Assembly (NCBI GenBank): GCA_907165275.2 | Contig: OU015654.1 | Span: 2,621,501-2,685,500, forward strand | Length of the DNA: 64,000 nt | Source of the DNA: Zygaena filipendulae | Taxonomy: Eukaryota > Arthropoda > Insecta > Lepidoptera > Zygaenidae | Direction: 5' to 3' | Shown: positions 44,883 to 54,843 of the stretch, piece by piece | Layout of the letters: every line of letters begins with the position of its first letter | Numbering within the stretch: position 1 is the first letter of the stretch | Notes under the pieces: generated by a model | The model's database searches: none | What the model was told of the DNA's origin: nothing | The model's input: only the letters and a program-made list of their open reading frames with translations | Translations under genes and position numbers: made by a program

Positions 44883-46325
44883 TCAATAATCGTCTTCTAC
44901 CCAATGGTAACGCGATCTATTCGCCAATAAACCTTGCTCTATTCTACCACCTAGATCTGGATGTATTATCGTGAAAAATTTCACCGCTTTCTCTTGAAGG
45001 AACTTCGCAGCGCCGCCCAAACTGTATAGAACATTCTCCACTAACCTACTTCTTTCATCTTTAGTCATCTCATTTATATACAATTCGGTTGCTTGTTCAA
45101 AATTATTTGGATCGTCTTGATATATTTCAATTAGCTCTGGTATCTTCTTGTCTACGTACGCTTCAGGGCCATTGTATGAATTAGGATAATAATTTGGTAT
45201 ATCTCGCATATTGTCCTTCACGGGTGGTTTACCGTCGCGATTATACGCGAGCACTCTAGCTTGAATTGGACAGTTAACGGGTATGTTATTAAAATTTGCA
45301 CCTAGTCTATAGTACTGTGCATCTCTGTAAACTAACCGCCGAGCTTCAAACACTTTGTCTGGTCCACCGAGAATACCTGGCACTAGATTAGCTGGACTAA
45401 ATGCTAATTGTTCGATTTCAGCAAAGTAATTGATTGGATTCTTATTAAGAACAAACCTGCCTAGAGACCTCAATGGATATTTATCTAAAGGCAGTACCTT
45501 GGTCACATCAAATACATCAAACCCAGCATTTTTAACGTCTTCGTAAGTAAGCACTTGAATACTAGCAGTCCAGGTTGGAAATTTACCACTGGCGATAGCG
45601 TTATACAAGTCCCTGGTCGCAAAATCGGCGTCTTCTCCGCCTATTTTCCTTGCTTCTTCGGCGCGTAAACCTTTGATCCCAGCGTCAGGATAGAAATGGA
45701 ACCTGACGAAATGTTTCTCACCATGCTCATTGTATACTTGGTATGTATGTATACCAAATCCTGGCATGTGACCATAACCGGCCGGTATACCACGGTCTCC
45801 AAATATCAATAAAAACATGTGCAAACTCTCCGGGCGCAGTGTTAAGAAATCCCAAAAAGTATTTGCATCGAACAAATTTGTCGCTGGATTCTTCTTTTGA
45901 GCGCGAACGAACGTGGGAAACAGGATTGGATCTTTGTAAACATACATTGGAGTGTTGAAGCCAACGATGTCGAAGTTGCCGTCCTCAGTGTAAAATTTAA
46001 GTGCAAAACCTCTGGCATCTCTGCTAACATCTGAACCACCTCTTTCGACCACCACAGGTGAAAATCTTGCTGCAATGGGCGTCTTCTTGCCAACTGAACT
46101 GAAAACCTTGGCTCTGCATATATCCTTCATGTCGTGGGTTACTTCGAAATAACCAAATGCTCCACCAGCTTTTGCATGAACCAAACGTTCAGGGATTCGT
46201 TCACGTGACAAATGAGTAAGAGAGTCCATGAAAAATTCGTTAAATATGAGATTTTTGTTTAATGTTATGGTGTCTTTATATTCTATTGGTGATCCGGCAC
46301 TAGTTGTCATCGTTCCAATTGGGCC
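44883..46325 (-). CDS. Catalase-like protein 1, exon 2 (catalase domain)
   Basis: Catalases dismutate H2O2 with a haem bound through Tyr. This 480-codon exon, joined to exon 1 (48600-48707), gives a 516-aa protein close to normal catalase length. Visible motifs (human numbering from memory): RERIPERLVH (Arg72, His75), ARFS (Arg112, Ser114), Asp128 in SRDARGFA, and ARRLVYRDAQYYR (Arg354, Tyr358, Arg365). Asn148 is Phe (VGFNTP) and Phe154 is Val. His194 and Arg203 remain, but Ser201, Asn213, Lys237, Trp303 and His305 are changed, so NADPH binding is doubtful. The acceptor is TTTCAG/GGCCCAATTG at 46325; the first in-exon ATG (46310) is internal to the protein. It ends DDY, without a peroxisomal signal, and has an NRS sequon near the C-terminus. 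Family is certain; catalase activity is not. Confidence 0.95.
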   Translation of the reverse strand, partial: GPIGTMTTSAGSPIEYKDTITLNKNLIFNEFFMDSLTHLSRERIPERLVHAKAGGAFGYFEVTHDMKDICRAKVFSSVGKKTPIAARFSPVVVERGGSDVSRDARGFALKFYTEDGNFDIVGFNTPMYVYKDPILFPTFVRAQKKNPATNLFDANTFWDFLTLRPESLHMFLLIFGDRGIPAGYGHMPGFGIHTYQVYNEHGEKHFVRFHFYPDAGIKGLRAEEARKIGGEDADFATRDLYNAIASGKFPTWTASIQVLTYEDVKNAGFDVFDVTKVLPLDKYPLRSLGRFVLNKNPINYFAEIEQLAFSPANLVPGILGGPDKVFEARRLVYRDAQYYRLGANFNNIPVNCPIQARVLAYNRDGKPPVKDNMRDIPNYYPNSYNGPEAYVDKKIPELIEIYQDDPNNFEQATELYINEMTKDERSRLVENVLYSLGGAAKFLQEKAVKFFTIIHPDLGGRIEQGLLANRSRYHWVEDDY

Positions 46326-46396
46326 CTGAAATAGATAACGAAGGGTGATCCTTTTTTAATAAATTACAAACAATGCAGGTCATATAAAATCGTTAT

Positions 46397-46500
46397 AACT
46401 AGCTGTTCCCCGCGTTTTCACCTGCGTTAATTTCGGAGTTCCCGCGATGATTTAGAGATAACAGTCAGTAAGTACCCTGTCTTTTTACACCTGACGTCAC
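46397..46500 (-). mobile_element. Helitron-like 3' fragment in intron
   Basis: AACTAGCTGTTCCCCGCG start and AATTTCGGAGTTCCCGCG, then decays. It lies in intron 1 of catalase-like gene 1. Confidence 0.6.
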
Positions 46501-46894
46501 ATCTGTCGCGAATGCGAGTTTGTAAATATTTGAATATAAATTTTAATATGGTCACGTAGGTAGAATATAAAATAATCTTATGAAAGAGGGTAGGGCACAA
46601 GATGGCGATTATTACCGGCGCCAGAGCTGTGTGTCCGTCACAAAAGTTATACTACGCTGGATAACTCGTGAGTTTCATTATTTCATTACTCTTTATCATA
46701 TCTGACCCCTTTATACTGACAATGTCCATGTTAATGTGGTAATTGAGATGGCTATATTATGCGAGGCTAAAAGGGGCGGCTTAATGGGGAGAAGGGTGGC
46801 CGTTGGGGGCTTCGGCCCACGATTACATCTCTTACTAACTTAGCATGGATGTCATAATTTATATGTATCATCTAAATAGCGAAGCAGATTATCT

Positions 46895-46958
46895 CATATC
46901 TTGCCAATGACATATTCGATTTGGCAACAACATCTGCATTTATAATATTAGTTAAGAT
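46895..46958 (-). mobile_element. Helitron-like 5' fragment in intron
   Basis: Ends with GCATTTATAATATTAGTTAA, the 5' terminal motif; the remainder of the element is missing. Confidence 0.45.
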
Positions 46959-47229
46959 TAGGATAACCACAGTGGTTAACCAGCTTAATTTCCTAGCTAT
47001 AGCTTTACCAATAATATACATAATATAACGAATATGTACTAGATTATTTTCGGGCCTTCTGATTTTTTTTTGTCTATATTTTTTTTCATGATATATTTCT
47101 GACTGACTATTCTAATACTATGTTACCTACTCGTTTTTTATCAATTTCTTAGCGTCTATATGCATTCAATGAATCATCCTTCCTAAACTTGTAACATGCA
47201 AACGTGTCTTCCAGTTCCTTTATTTGGTA

Positions 47230-47432
47230 GTAGCTGTTCGCCGCGGTTTTCACACGCGATAATTTCAGAGATCCCGTGGGAATTCCGGGATAAAAAGTAC
47301 CCTATGTCCTTTTCTGTACCCCTGACAATGTGTATGCAAAATTTCATGATGATAGGTTAAGCCGTTAAGGCGTGAAAGCGTCACAGATAGACAGACAGAG
47401 TTACTTTCGCATTTATAATATTAGTAGAAAGA
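47230..47432 (-). mobile_element. Helitron-like element in intron, full length
   Basis: GTAGCTGTTCGCCGCGG start, GGGATAAAAAGTACCC core, GTTAAGGCGTGAAAGCGTC, CGCATTTATAATATTAGTAG end. Within intron 1 of catalase-like gene 1. Confidence 0.82.
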
Positions 47433-47619
47433 AAGAAGAAGAAAGAAATGGGCTTTATTGGTCCCCATTTAAAAGGTACAAAATAAGAGACAGAAAACAT
47501 AGAAACTTTAACAAATATAGTAGGGACTACCCAAAGCTTGCATTCACATTCTAAATATAAATAATAGGTATAATATATTTTTATACCCACCACCCACCCG
47601 CTCTTCGTCATCTTAAAGT

Positions 47620-48275
47620 GGCTTTGAAAAAATTGCCTCTAGCAATAAGGCGGCCTTTTGCTTCGTCTTTCATTTTAGTCAGCATTTCAGTTCCGTCAGC
47701 CGACTGAACAACAAGATCAAACAAGCCGCGGTGCGTTTCGTTGATCATAATAATTATATATTTTTAACATCTAGGTACCCTCACCCAAAATTTGTATAAT
47801 TATGTATTTATTTTACTATGCTGGTTGTTCATATTTTTAGTAGTATATAACTCCGCACCTACTGTTGTGTCTATATATTATATTTTTTAGTTTGTTTATG
47901 ATATATTATATACATTAAATTGGAGATGTTATTGTATTTTTTATGTAATTATTATTGTAATTTATGTACATACTTTACCCTAGTCTATTTACTAATACAA
48001 AATTATTTATTAATATTTTTTTTTTAAACTCTGCGCCCACACCCGTGACGTCACACGCGGCTCCAGCGGAAGATCAGCGTCGGGCCCCTAATGGTTCCCG
48101 GCTTATGCTGAGCTGGTTGCCCTTTTGTTGCGACACGCTATTTAGGCTACTTTTTGTTTATTCATATTGTTTAATAATATAAAAATGTATAATAAAATAA
48201 AAATATAAAAATATAAAATATTGTTTGTGTGGTCGTAACGAATAAACTATATTTCATTTCATTTCATTTCATATT
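47620..48275 (+). repeat. Probable LINE 3' UTR with CATTT tail
   Basis: Begins with AGCAATAAGGCGGCCTTTTG, typical of lepidopteran non-LTR element 3' regions. It ends in AATAAACTATATTT and a (CATTT)n tail at about 48250-48272. No reverse transcriptase frame is present, so this is a 5'-truncated copy, possibly composite. Within intron 1. Confidence 0.45.
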
Positions 48276-48337
48276 TGTCTAATTTATAACTTATTATGTG
48301 TTTCTTTTGGGGCAATTAAATATATTGGAATTATTTT

Positions 48338-48525
48338 CATCTATAAAAGCGAAGCGAGTTTGCTTGTTTGTTACGCTTTCACGCCTTAACGGCTCACCCG
48401 ACCAACATGAAAATTTGCATACACGTTTTGGGTACAAAAAAGGACATAGGGTATTTTTTATTCCGGAATACCCGCGGAAACTCCGAAATTAACGCGGGTG
48501 AAACCGTGGGAAGTAGCTAATAGTC
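48338..48525 (+). mobile_element. Helitron-like element next to catalase exon 1
   Basis: CTATAAAAGCGAAGCGAGTT start, CACGCCTTAACGGCTCACC, ACTCCGAAATTAACGCGGGT, GAAACCGTGGGAAGTAGCTA end. Lies 75 bp intronward of exon 1 of catalase-like gene 1. Confidence 0.75.
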
Positions 48526-48599
48526 TTACCTATAAATTGTATATTTAACGTCGCAAATCGTCAATTGGAACATAATACGTATGCCTACTCAATACTCAC

Positions 48600-48707
48600 C
48601 GAACTTTTCTGTGCAAATCTTAATATCTGTTGCGCCGCCAAATTTTCTTGAACGTGACATTTGCATGTCGTTACGAGGACCACTACTAGTGCCACCTCCC
48701 CGTACAT
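48600..48707 (-). CDS. Catalase-like protein 1, exon 1 (signal peptide)
   Basis: 36 codons ending in phase 0 before a consensus donor (TTCG/GTGAGT, with TCG as the last codon). MYGEVALVVVLVTTCKC is a hydrophobic secretion signal. The following HVQENLAAQQILRFAQKSS matches the N-terminal arm of catalases, including the AAQQ-x-L-x-F pattern shared with exon 1 of the neighbouring gene. The join gives ...FAQKSS-GPIGTMTTSAGSP, with the usual TT(S/G)AG-x-P block. Too short to appear as an ordinary ORF. Secretion, not peroxisomal import, is inferred. Confidence 0.85.
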
Positions 48708-48790
48708 CTTCCCACCGTCACAGTCAAACACCGCAGCATTCGCAACGTTCAGTAGCACTCCAACAGTTCTTCCAACTGGATCGCCAATTG

Positions 48791-48798
48791 GTTTTATA
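48791..48798 (-). promoter_or_regulatory. Possible TATA box of catalase-like gene 1
   Basis: TATAAAAC on the minus strand, 84 bp upstream of the ATG at 48707. A GATCCAGTTGG sequence about 25 bp downstream could be the initiator, giving a 5' UTR of roughly 60 bp. Confidence 0.4.
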
Positions 48799-48849
48799 TT
48801 ATCTTTGGCTGGTGAAATGACCTCGTTTTCACGTGACTAATTTTATGCC

Positions 48850-49830
48850 GTTCAATGCGAAACCATTGGACAAAAAATTGAGTTGAAATCGAGTTGATCA
48901 ATCGTTAGATCAATGCGGTCAGTGTGTTTACGTATTGGTTGCCGTGTTCTTTGTTATTATTTACACCTATTACTTATTTCCGTAAGCTATGAGAGTATAT
49001 ACGTGCCACATTTTCCCTCCTTATTGCAATCTAGATATCTATTGTTTCAATTTATTCACTTTCCGCTCTGATTTGTTATATAGTTGTTGACTATCAACGT
49101 TCTTTATTACTTCTACGAGCATATTATTCATGAATTTATAATACAGAGCACCTTCAACGTTTGTCAGCAAGGTTTACTAAACACCGTTTAACCGTAATCA
49201 GTGTTCGATTTTCCTTTTATCCTCGTCACAGATTGCTGGTTCAACAGTGATGTAAGATGCAGCCTCTCTGTGGTGGAGAAGTAATAACACGGACCACCGG
49301 TGGTACACAAAACATCTGAGATAAACAACGCGTTCAACGATAACTTACTGACGAACATAATGTCTAAACTTATTTATTCTGATGAAATATATAAAAAAAT
49401 GGTTTTGTATTAAAAATTGTGATATAATATATTTAAATTAGAAAACTTAATTACACATGAATGGGTAGGTACTAGTAACCTACAACTTTCACATAGATAT
49501 TGATGATTTAGAATGAGGCAAAGATCATTGCTTTTGTCGTGAAAAAGTCCCATATACTAAAGCTGTGATTGGTTTTGTTATTTATGTTTCCAAAGTTACA
49601 CAAGAATACAAAACAATTTTTACTAACTGCAATGCCAGCATAATACTTTCTCACGCTATAAAAGCCAAGTTCACTTTTAAATTGCGCAAAAAAAATATAC
49701 AATAACAACGTCTCTGAAATATGTAGTTTCCATAAAATATTCAATAACCAGATTCGTCTTTCTCCTTCAGAGGGTCTTTCTATGCTAAAGCTATTGATAA
49801 ACTTACGTTACTTAACAAAAATTTAAGGAA
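48850..49830. other. Intergenic, no element recognised
   Basis: Spacer between catalase-like genes 1 and 2. A 78-codon minus frame (49508-49744) has no supporting features. Confidence 0.4.
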
Positions 49831-49839
49831 CTATTTGAA

Positions 49840-51312
49840 CTACATATTTATATTTTGCTTTCTTTTTGTTCTATATTCGGTACTATTTATTGTACTACGC
49901 TTTCTATATATTATCAATCCTTTGGCCACTCGATTGGCTAAATCAGTATTTATTCCCGCTAGTAATTTTACAGCTCTGTCCTGTAAAAATAATGCTGCAC
50001 TGCTTAAACTTTGTAAAATATTGCTTACCAAACTGATTCGTTCAAACTCTGATAATCCATACGTGTAAAAGTTGGAGATTTGTTCAAAATTTAAGGAACT
50101 ATCTTGATAGATGCTTAGCAAATCCGGTCTGGCGTGATCGACATACGCTTGAGGTCCGTTAAAAGAATTCGGATAGTAATTTGGAGAATCTCCCATATTA
50201 TCTTTCACCGGTGGTCGCCCATCACGATCGTAATTATGAATTTTCGCGTACAACGGACAGTTTACCGGAATGTTATGAAAATTTCCTCCCAACCGATAGC
50301 GCTGAGTATCTTTGTAAGATAAACGACGTGCTTCGAACAGTTTGTCTGGGCCACCAAGTATTCCTGGCACTAAATTTGAAGGGTTAAATGCCAATTGTTC
50401 TATTTCAGCGAAATAATTTTTAGCATTCATGTTTAAAACCAGTTTTCCCAAAGGTTGTAATGGGTATTTATCTACGGGCAACTCCTTAGTTACATCAAAC
50501 ACATCAAAATCTGCAACTCTCACATCTTCTGATGTCAAGATCTGAATTCTTACAGTCCAGCTGGGAAAGTTTCCATTACTTATAGCATTATACAGATCTT
50601 TGGTAGCATAATCGGGATCTTCTCCTGCTATTTTTATAGCTTCATCGGCATCTATATTTTTTATTCCAGTATCGGGATTAAAATGAAACCTTACATAAAA
50701 TGACTCGCCATATTCATTATACACTTGGTAAGTATGAATACCAAAACCTGACATATGACGGAACCCAGCGGGTGTGCCATATGGAGAAAATCTGTACATT
50801 AACAAAAACAATGACTCCGGACGGAGCGTGAAGAAATCCCAAATCATGTTTTGGTCGAATAAGTTAGTTGCAGGATTTTTCTTTTGCGCATGAATGAATG
50901 AAGGGAAATGGAACGGATCTTTTATAGAAAATACGGGAATATTAAGACCAACAATGTCAAAATTTCCTTCTTCAGTATAGAATTTTACGGCGAATCCTCT
51001 TACGTCTCTGGCGATATCTGCACCTCCCGTGTTTGCAGCAACCAGTGAGAACCTTACTGCCACAGGTACTTTTTTGCCTACTTGACTGAAGAGTTTGGCT
51101 TTACATATATTTGAAATATCGTGCGTCACTTCGAAATAGCCGAAAGCACCAGCCCCTTTGGCATGCACCACACGCTCTGGGATCCTCTCTCGTGATAAAT
51201 GGCCGATGGAATCCATAAAAGCTTGGTCCTCGATTAAGTTCCTATTGAGTGTACTTGTGTATCTTTGTTCAATTGGCTCTCCACTGGTAGTAGTCAGTAT
51301 GCCGATCGGATT
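49840..51312 (-). CDS. Catalase-like protein 2, exon 2 (catalase domain)
   Basis: 490 codons joined to exon 1 (51721-51837), total 529 aa. The acceptor is TTTCAG/AATCCGATCGG at 51312, at the same position and phase as in gene 1. Kept: RERIPERVVH (Arg72, His75), VRFS (Arg112, Ser114), Asp128, ARRLSYKDTQRYR (Arg354, Tyr358, Arg365) and the NYYPNSF block. Changed: Asn148 to Leu (VGLNIP), Thr150 to Ile, Phe154 to Ser, His194 to Phe, Arg203 to Tyr, Lys237 to Asn, Trp303 to Leu and His305 to Val, leaving essentially no NADPH pocket. The C-terminus is a basic extension (RKRSTINSTEYRTKRKQNIN), unlike gene 1, with no peroxisomal signal. More similar to gene 3 than to gene 1. Catalytic ability is uncertain. 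Confidence 0.95.
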   Translation of the reverse strand, partial: NPIGILTTTSGEPIEQRYTSTLNRNLIEDQAFMDSIGHLSRERIPERVVHAKGAGAFGYFEVTHDISNICKAKLFSQVGKKVPVAVRFSLVAANTGGADIARDVRGFAVKFYTEEGNFDIVGLNIPVFSIKDPFHFPSFIHAQKKNPATNLFDQNMIWDFFTLRPESLFLLMYRFSPYGTPAGFRHMSGFGIHTYQVYNEYGESFYVRFHFNPDTGIKNIDADEAIKIAGEDPDYATKDLYNAISNGNFPSWTVRIQILTSEDVRVADFDVFDVTKELPVDKYPLQPLGKLVLNMNAKNYFAEIEQLAFNPSNLVPGILGGPDKLFEARRLSYKDTQRYRLGGNFHNIPVNCPLYAKIHNYDRDGRPPVKDNMGDSPNYYPNSFNGPQAYVDHARPDLLSIYQDSSLNFEQISNFYTYGLSEFERISLVSNILQSLSSAALFLQDRAVKLLAGINTDLANRVAKGLIIYRKRSTINSTEYRTKRKQNINM

Positions 51313-51720
51313 CTGAAATACAATTTTAACTGCTATAATTTGAATAACATTATAATATGTTTGCCAAATACTTGGGCATGGAAGACGCTACTTTTAGCCC
51401 ATACAAAATAAAAAATTAAACAATTAAGGCAAAAGAGATGAAAACACTCGTTTTTTATTTTAAGTACCTAGTCAACCATCTCGATGCAAATGAGTAAATA
51501 GGTAGGTAATAAAAATATTATGAGTATTTTTTTTTCTATTTTGCACTCCAAATACAGAGATAAGCTCTAATAATGAATAGGTAGAACTTAGTTATAAAAA
51601 TTCCAAGTTGGCACATACTAGAAAAATCTATGCCATGAGCATGCTCGCAAAAATAACTTGAAATAAAATACCTACTTAATATTATTTTGAAGAAAAGCTA
51701 AATTTGTATTTTGTACTCAC

Positions 51721-51837
51721 TTGAGTTATTTCCCTGAATATCAATAGTTGTTGAGCTGCTATGTCTTCTATGGTATTATTGTTATAATTACATGAGACAA
51801 GGCCCAATAAAGTGGCTAGAAAAAGCTTTTCGTACAT
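51721..51837 (-). CDS. Catalase-like protein 2, exon 1 (signal peptide)
   Basis: 39 codons from ATG at 51837, ending in phase 0 at CTCAA/GTGAGT. MYEKLFLATLLGLVSC is a clear signal peptide. It is followed by NYNNNTIEDIAAQQLLIF, with an NNT sequon and the AAQQ-L-x-x-F pattern of catalase N-termini, then REITQ. An upstream in-frame ATG (51873) would add 12 polar residues before the hydrophobic core, so 51837 is preferred. Intron 1 is 408 bp. Confidence 0.85.
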
Positions 51838-52017
51838 TTTACTTTTTATTCCACTGCAGCTGGTATACTCCACTACTGGTGTGCATTCACAACCTTAAAT
51901 TTAATTTTTAATTACAAATGCACGGCTAAAATATATTAAAATTTAACAATATTAAAAAAAAAACTTGATTTTTAAAGAATAAAATGGAAACACTAACGAA
52001 ATTATCGACAGTGGAAA

Positions 52018-52025
52018 CTTTTATA
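52018..52025 (-). promoter_or_regulatory. Possible TATA box of catalase-like gene 2
   Basis: TATAAAAG (minus strand) about 180 bp upstream of the ATG at 51837. It is the best TATA match upstream of this gene; no clear initiator was identified. Confidence 0.3.
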
Positions 52026-52107
52026 CTAACTAATAATTTTATTTAACGAGGTAATTTATACCTATTCTCCAATCTAAATAAATATTGTACATTGAAAAAC
52101 TGTAAGC

Positions 52108-52315
52108 CAGGTACGGATCTACGGGAGGCAGTGGGTGCACGCCCCCCCTGAAAACTAGATTACTTTAATCGGACCTTTGAAAAATCTCTGACCCTTTATA
52201 TTCTAAAAATTTTGGTTGCATTACGAAATTTTTAGAATATAAAGGATCAGAGCAAAAATTTCGTGATGCAACCAAAAAGGCCCCCCTCCTCAACTATGTC
52301 CTAGATCCGCGCCTG
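52108..52315. mobile_element. Non-autonomous hAT foldback with 8-bp TSD
   Basis: Ends CAGGTACGGATCTA and TAGATCCGCGCCTG are inverted. Flanked by CTGTAAGC at 52100-52107 and 52316-52323, an exact 8-bp duplication. The centre is a strong foldback (AAATTTTTAGAATATAAAGG and its complement). It lies between catalase-like genes 2 and 3, just upstream of gene 2's putative promoter. Confidence 0.88.
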
Positions 52316-52361
52316 CTGTAAGCTATCACTTTTATTACGTCAATCAATGCCATATTCATTA

Positions 52362-52672
52362 CTAGCTGTGCCCCGCAATTTCATTCGCGTGAAACGCTTT
52401 TATCTATGAACTTTTTTCCCGACACGCGATTTAAATGAAACAAAGTCTATAAAATATTATATGTTGATCCATGTAAAGCAATCTACCCGTAAAAACCGTA
52501 TGAAAATCCGTTCAGTAGATTCGGAGATTATCGTAATCAGACAGATAGACAAACAGAAAAGATTTTTAAATCCTTTTTTGTGGTTGTTTACTCTTCCTTT
52601 AACGTTCTTTCTAAAATTTTGGTAAAAATATTCAATGTACAGAAGCGCGGATTCTGTTTTTTATACCTAGAT
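52362..52672 (-). mobile_element. Helitron-like element, long subtype
   Basis: ACTAGCTGTGCCCCGCAATT start, GAAACAAAGTCTATAAAAT, GTTCAGTAGATTCGGAGATT, TTTTTGTGGTTGTTTACTC. The 5' end is decayed. Confidence 0.78.
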
Positions 52673-52716
52673 GAAACTATTTTGAGTTGCATAATATAAT
52701 TAAATTTAGAATATCC

Positions 52717-52932
52717 TACTAATATCATAAACGCGAAAGTTTGTAAGAATGTATGGATGGATGGATGGATAGATGTTAGTTACTGTTTCACGCAAAAACT
52801 GCTGAATGGATTTAAATGAAACTTTACAATAATATAGCTTATACATCAGATTAACACATAGGGTACTTTTTATCCCGGAATTCCCTTCGGGAACTCTGAA
52901 ATTAACGCGGGTGAAACCGCGGGCACAACTAG
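52717..52932 (+). mobile_element. Helitron-like element, TTTGTAAG subtype
   Basis: CTACTAATATCATAAACGCG start, (TGGA)n, ACTTTACAATAATATAGCTT, ACTCTGAAATTAACGCGGGT, CGCGGGCACAACTAGTT end. Confidence 0.8.
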
Positions 52933-53276
52933 TTATACATAAGTAAGTACTTACAACTGAGATAGGCATTTAGGCAATCGTAGTCAATCTTATGAAAAAC
53001 CATACATCAATGATTGTAGTGGTTGTAGTACCTAATGAAGGACACTATTTCTGAGTGCATTATTAAAGAATTCAGATCACTTCATAAGTACATAAATATA
53101 TAAAACTGTATAATAATAAATAATTGAATAATAAAACACTCGTTTGATACTATCATAGAACTCGTCTTCGCAACACTCGGTTAGTAACATAAAACACAAT
53201 ATAGGTCAAGAAAGACAGAGAGAAATTCCAGTAAGTACGACATTTCAAGAGGACTCAATGATAAAAAAGTAACTAA

Positions 53277-53513
53277 CCGCCGCACTCAGAGTCGACTTTA
53301 ATGATTACTTAGTTAAGTATAGATTTTTGAAACAAAACTGCCGCAATCAGACATGTTTAATAAATTAATGTTAATTGGCATTTAACTAGTTAAGTTAAAT
53401 CTCATTAAATGCCAATTAACATTAATTTACTGAACGTCTCTGATTGCGGCAGTTTTGTTTTAAAAATCTATACTTGACTAAGTAATCATTAAAGTCGACT
53501 CTGAGTGCGGCCG
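53277..53513. mobile_element. 237-bp palindromic MITE, copy 2
   Basis: Same length and arms as 10783-11019 (GCACTCAGAGTCGACTTTAA, CTGCCGCAATCAGA, ATTGGCATTTAACTA centre), flanked by TAA on both sides. Confidence 0.85.
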
Positions 53514-53931
53514 TAAGAGGTATTATAGGTACATTCTACAAACAATAAACTTACCTAATATGTAAACGAATCGGCGTCTGCTACTGAGGTGGGATACACA
53601 GGTTCTGTTTAGTATTAGTCTATTGTTGATTGGTCAAGCTATTCAGACCGGCGGATACGGTGGTGTTATAGGTTTCGTAATTTTCTTTTAAGGCGAAGTG
53701 ATAAAGTCTTGGGAATATTATACATCCTCATTACCTATAGTGATTTCAATTTTAAAAAATATATCAATACCTATATTAAAACTTTGATCCTATACCTCCT
53801 GGGAGTCATTTACAGGTTATATATTTATATGCATATTTAAAATTATAAATGTGCATATAACATTTTGCTGTAAACGACTCCATAAGTCCACATCATTTAC
53901 TCTAAAGTGAAATAAATAATAATATATTATG

Positions 53932-54289
53932 CTATGGAAAGGGCTATGCTCGGAGTCTCTCTGAAGGATCGCATCAGAAATGAGGTGATTCGGCAGAGAA
54001 CCAAAGTTATTGACATAGCCCACAGAATTAGCAAGTTGAAGTGGCAGTGGGCTGGCCATATTATCCGCAGAACCGATAACCGTTGGGGCCGTCGGGTTCT
54101 GGAGTGGAGACCGCGAATAGGCAAACGCAGTGTAGGACGCCCACATGCTAGGTGGAGTGATGACCTTCGCAGGATGGCTGGTGGTGGCTAGATGCGGGAG
54201 GCTGAGAGTCGTGCTAAATGGCGGGCAATTGGAGAGGCCTATGTCCAGCATTGGACTACTATGGGCTGGTGATGTGATGTGATGATGTG
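53932..54289 (+). pseudogene. 5'-truncated RTE-type LINE, C-terminal fragment
   Basis: Encodes the extreme C-terminus of a non-LTR retrotransposon polyprotein: MERAMLGVSLKDRIRNE, then KLKWQWAGHIIRR, GRPHARWSDDLRRMAG. After an in-frame TAG at 54189-54191 it continues REAESRAKWRAIGEAY and VQHWTTMGW before its natural stop. The TAG probably derives from a Trp codon. The 3' tail is a (GATGT)n-like short repeat. Flanks ATATTATG (53924-53931 and 54290-54297) form an 8-bp duplication. 5' truncation plus repeat tail is classical for this LINE type. Confidence 0.85.
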
Positions 54290-54387
54290 ATATTATGATC
54301 TTTATTGTCTCGTCTCGACACTTCGCGGCAGTATGATGACCCCTGCTACAAAGAGGCATTGTCGTTAATCGTTAATCTCCTGGAGAC

Positions 54388-54633
54388 CCTGCGGGAATTC
54401 TGCGATAAAAGATCCCTGTATCTTTTTCTGCACCCGACAACGTGTAATAGGATGCAAAATTTTATGAAGTTCCACCCGCGTTAATTTCGGAGTTTCCGCG
54501 GGAATTCCGGGGTCAAAAGTACCTTCTGTCCTTTTCTATATCACTGACAACGTAAATGCAAAATATAATGATGATCGATGGAGGCCTGAAAGTGTAATAA
54601 ACAAATAATCAAACTCACTTTCGTAGGTATTCA
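54388..54633 (-). mobile_element. Two diverged Helitron-like pieces
   Basis: 54388-54470 (CCTGCGGGAATTCTGCGATA, ATGCAAAATTTTATGA) and 54475-54625 (CACCCGCGTTAATTTCGGAG to ACTCACTTTCGTAGGTATTC) abut each other and the next element. Confidence 0.65.
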
Positions 54634-54808
54634 TAACTAGCTGTGCCCCGCGGTTTCACCCGCGCAAAAGGTTTTTATACAACAATTTTTTTCCAACGCC
54701 CGATTTCAATGAAACAAAGCCTATATGTAGCTCCAGGCTAAGCTTAATCTACCTGCGAAAACCGCATGACAATCCGTTCAGTAGATACGGAGATTATCTC
54801 GAACAGAC

Positions 54809-54843
<35 letters not shown>

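Noticed and set aside
45743..46093. Plus and minus shadow ORFs inside catalase-1
   Set aside because: Other-frame shadows of the catalase exon with no family similarity; the same applies to 50134-50387, 57002-57214 and 57544-57843.
48581..48820. 79-codon plus-strand ORF over catalase-1 exon 1
   Set aside because: It is the antisense shadow of the signal-peptide exon and promoter; the minus frame explains the sequence.
53817..54359. 180-codon minus ORF
   Set aside because: Antisense of the RTE fragment, whose plus frame has recognisable retrotransposon motifs.
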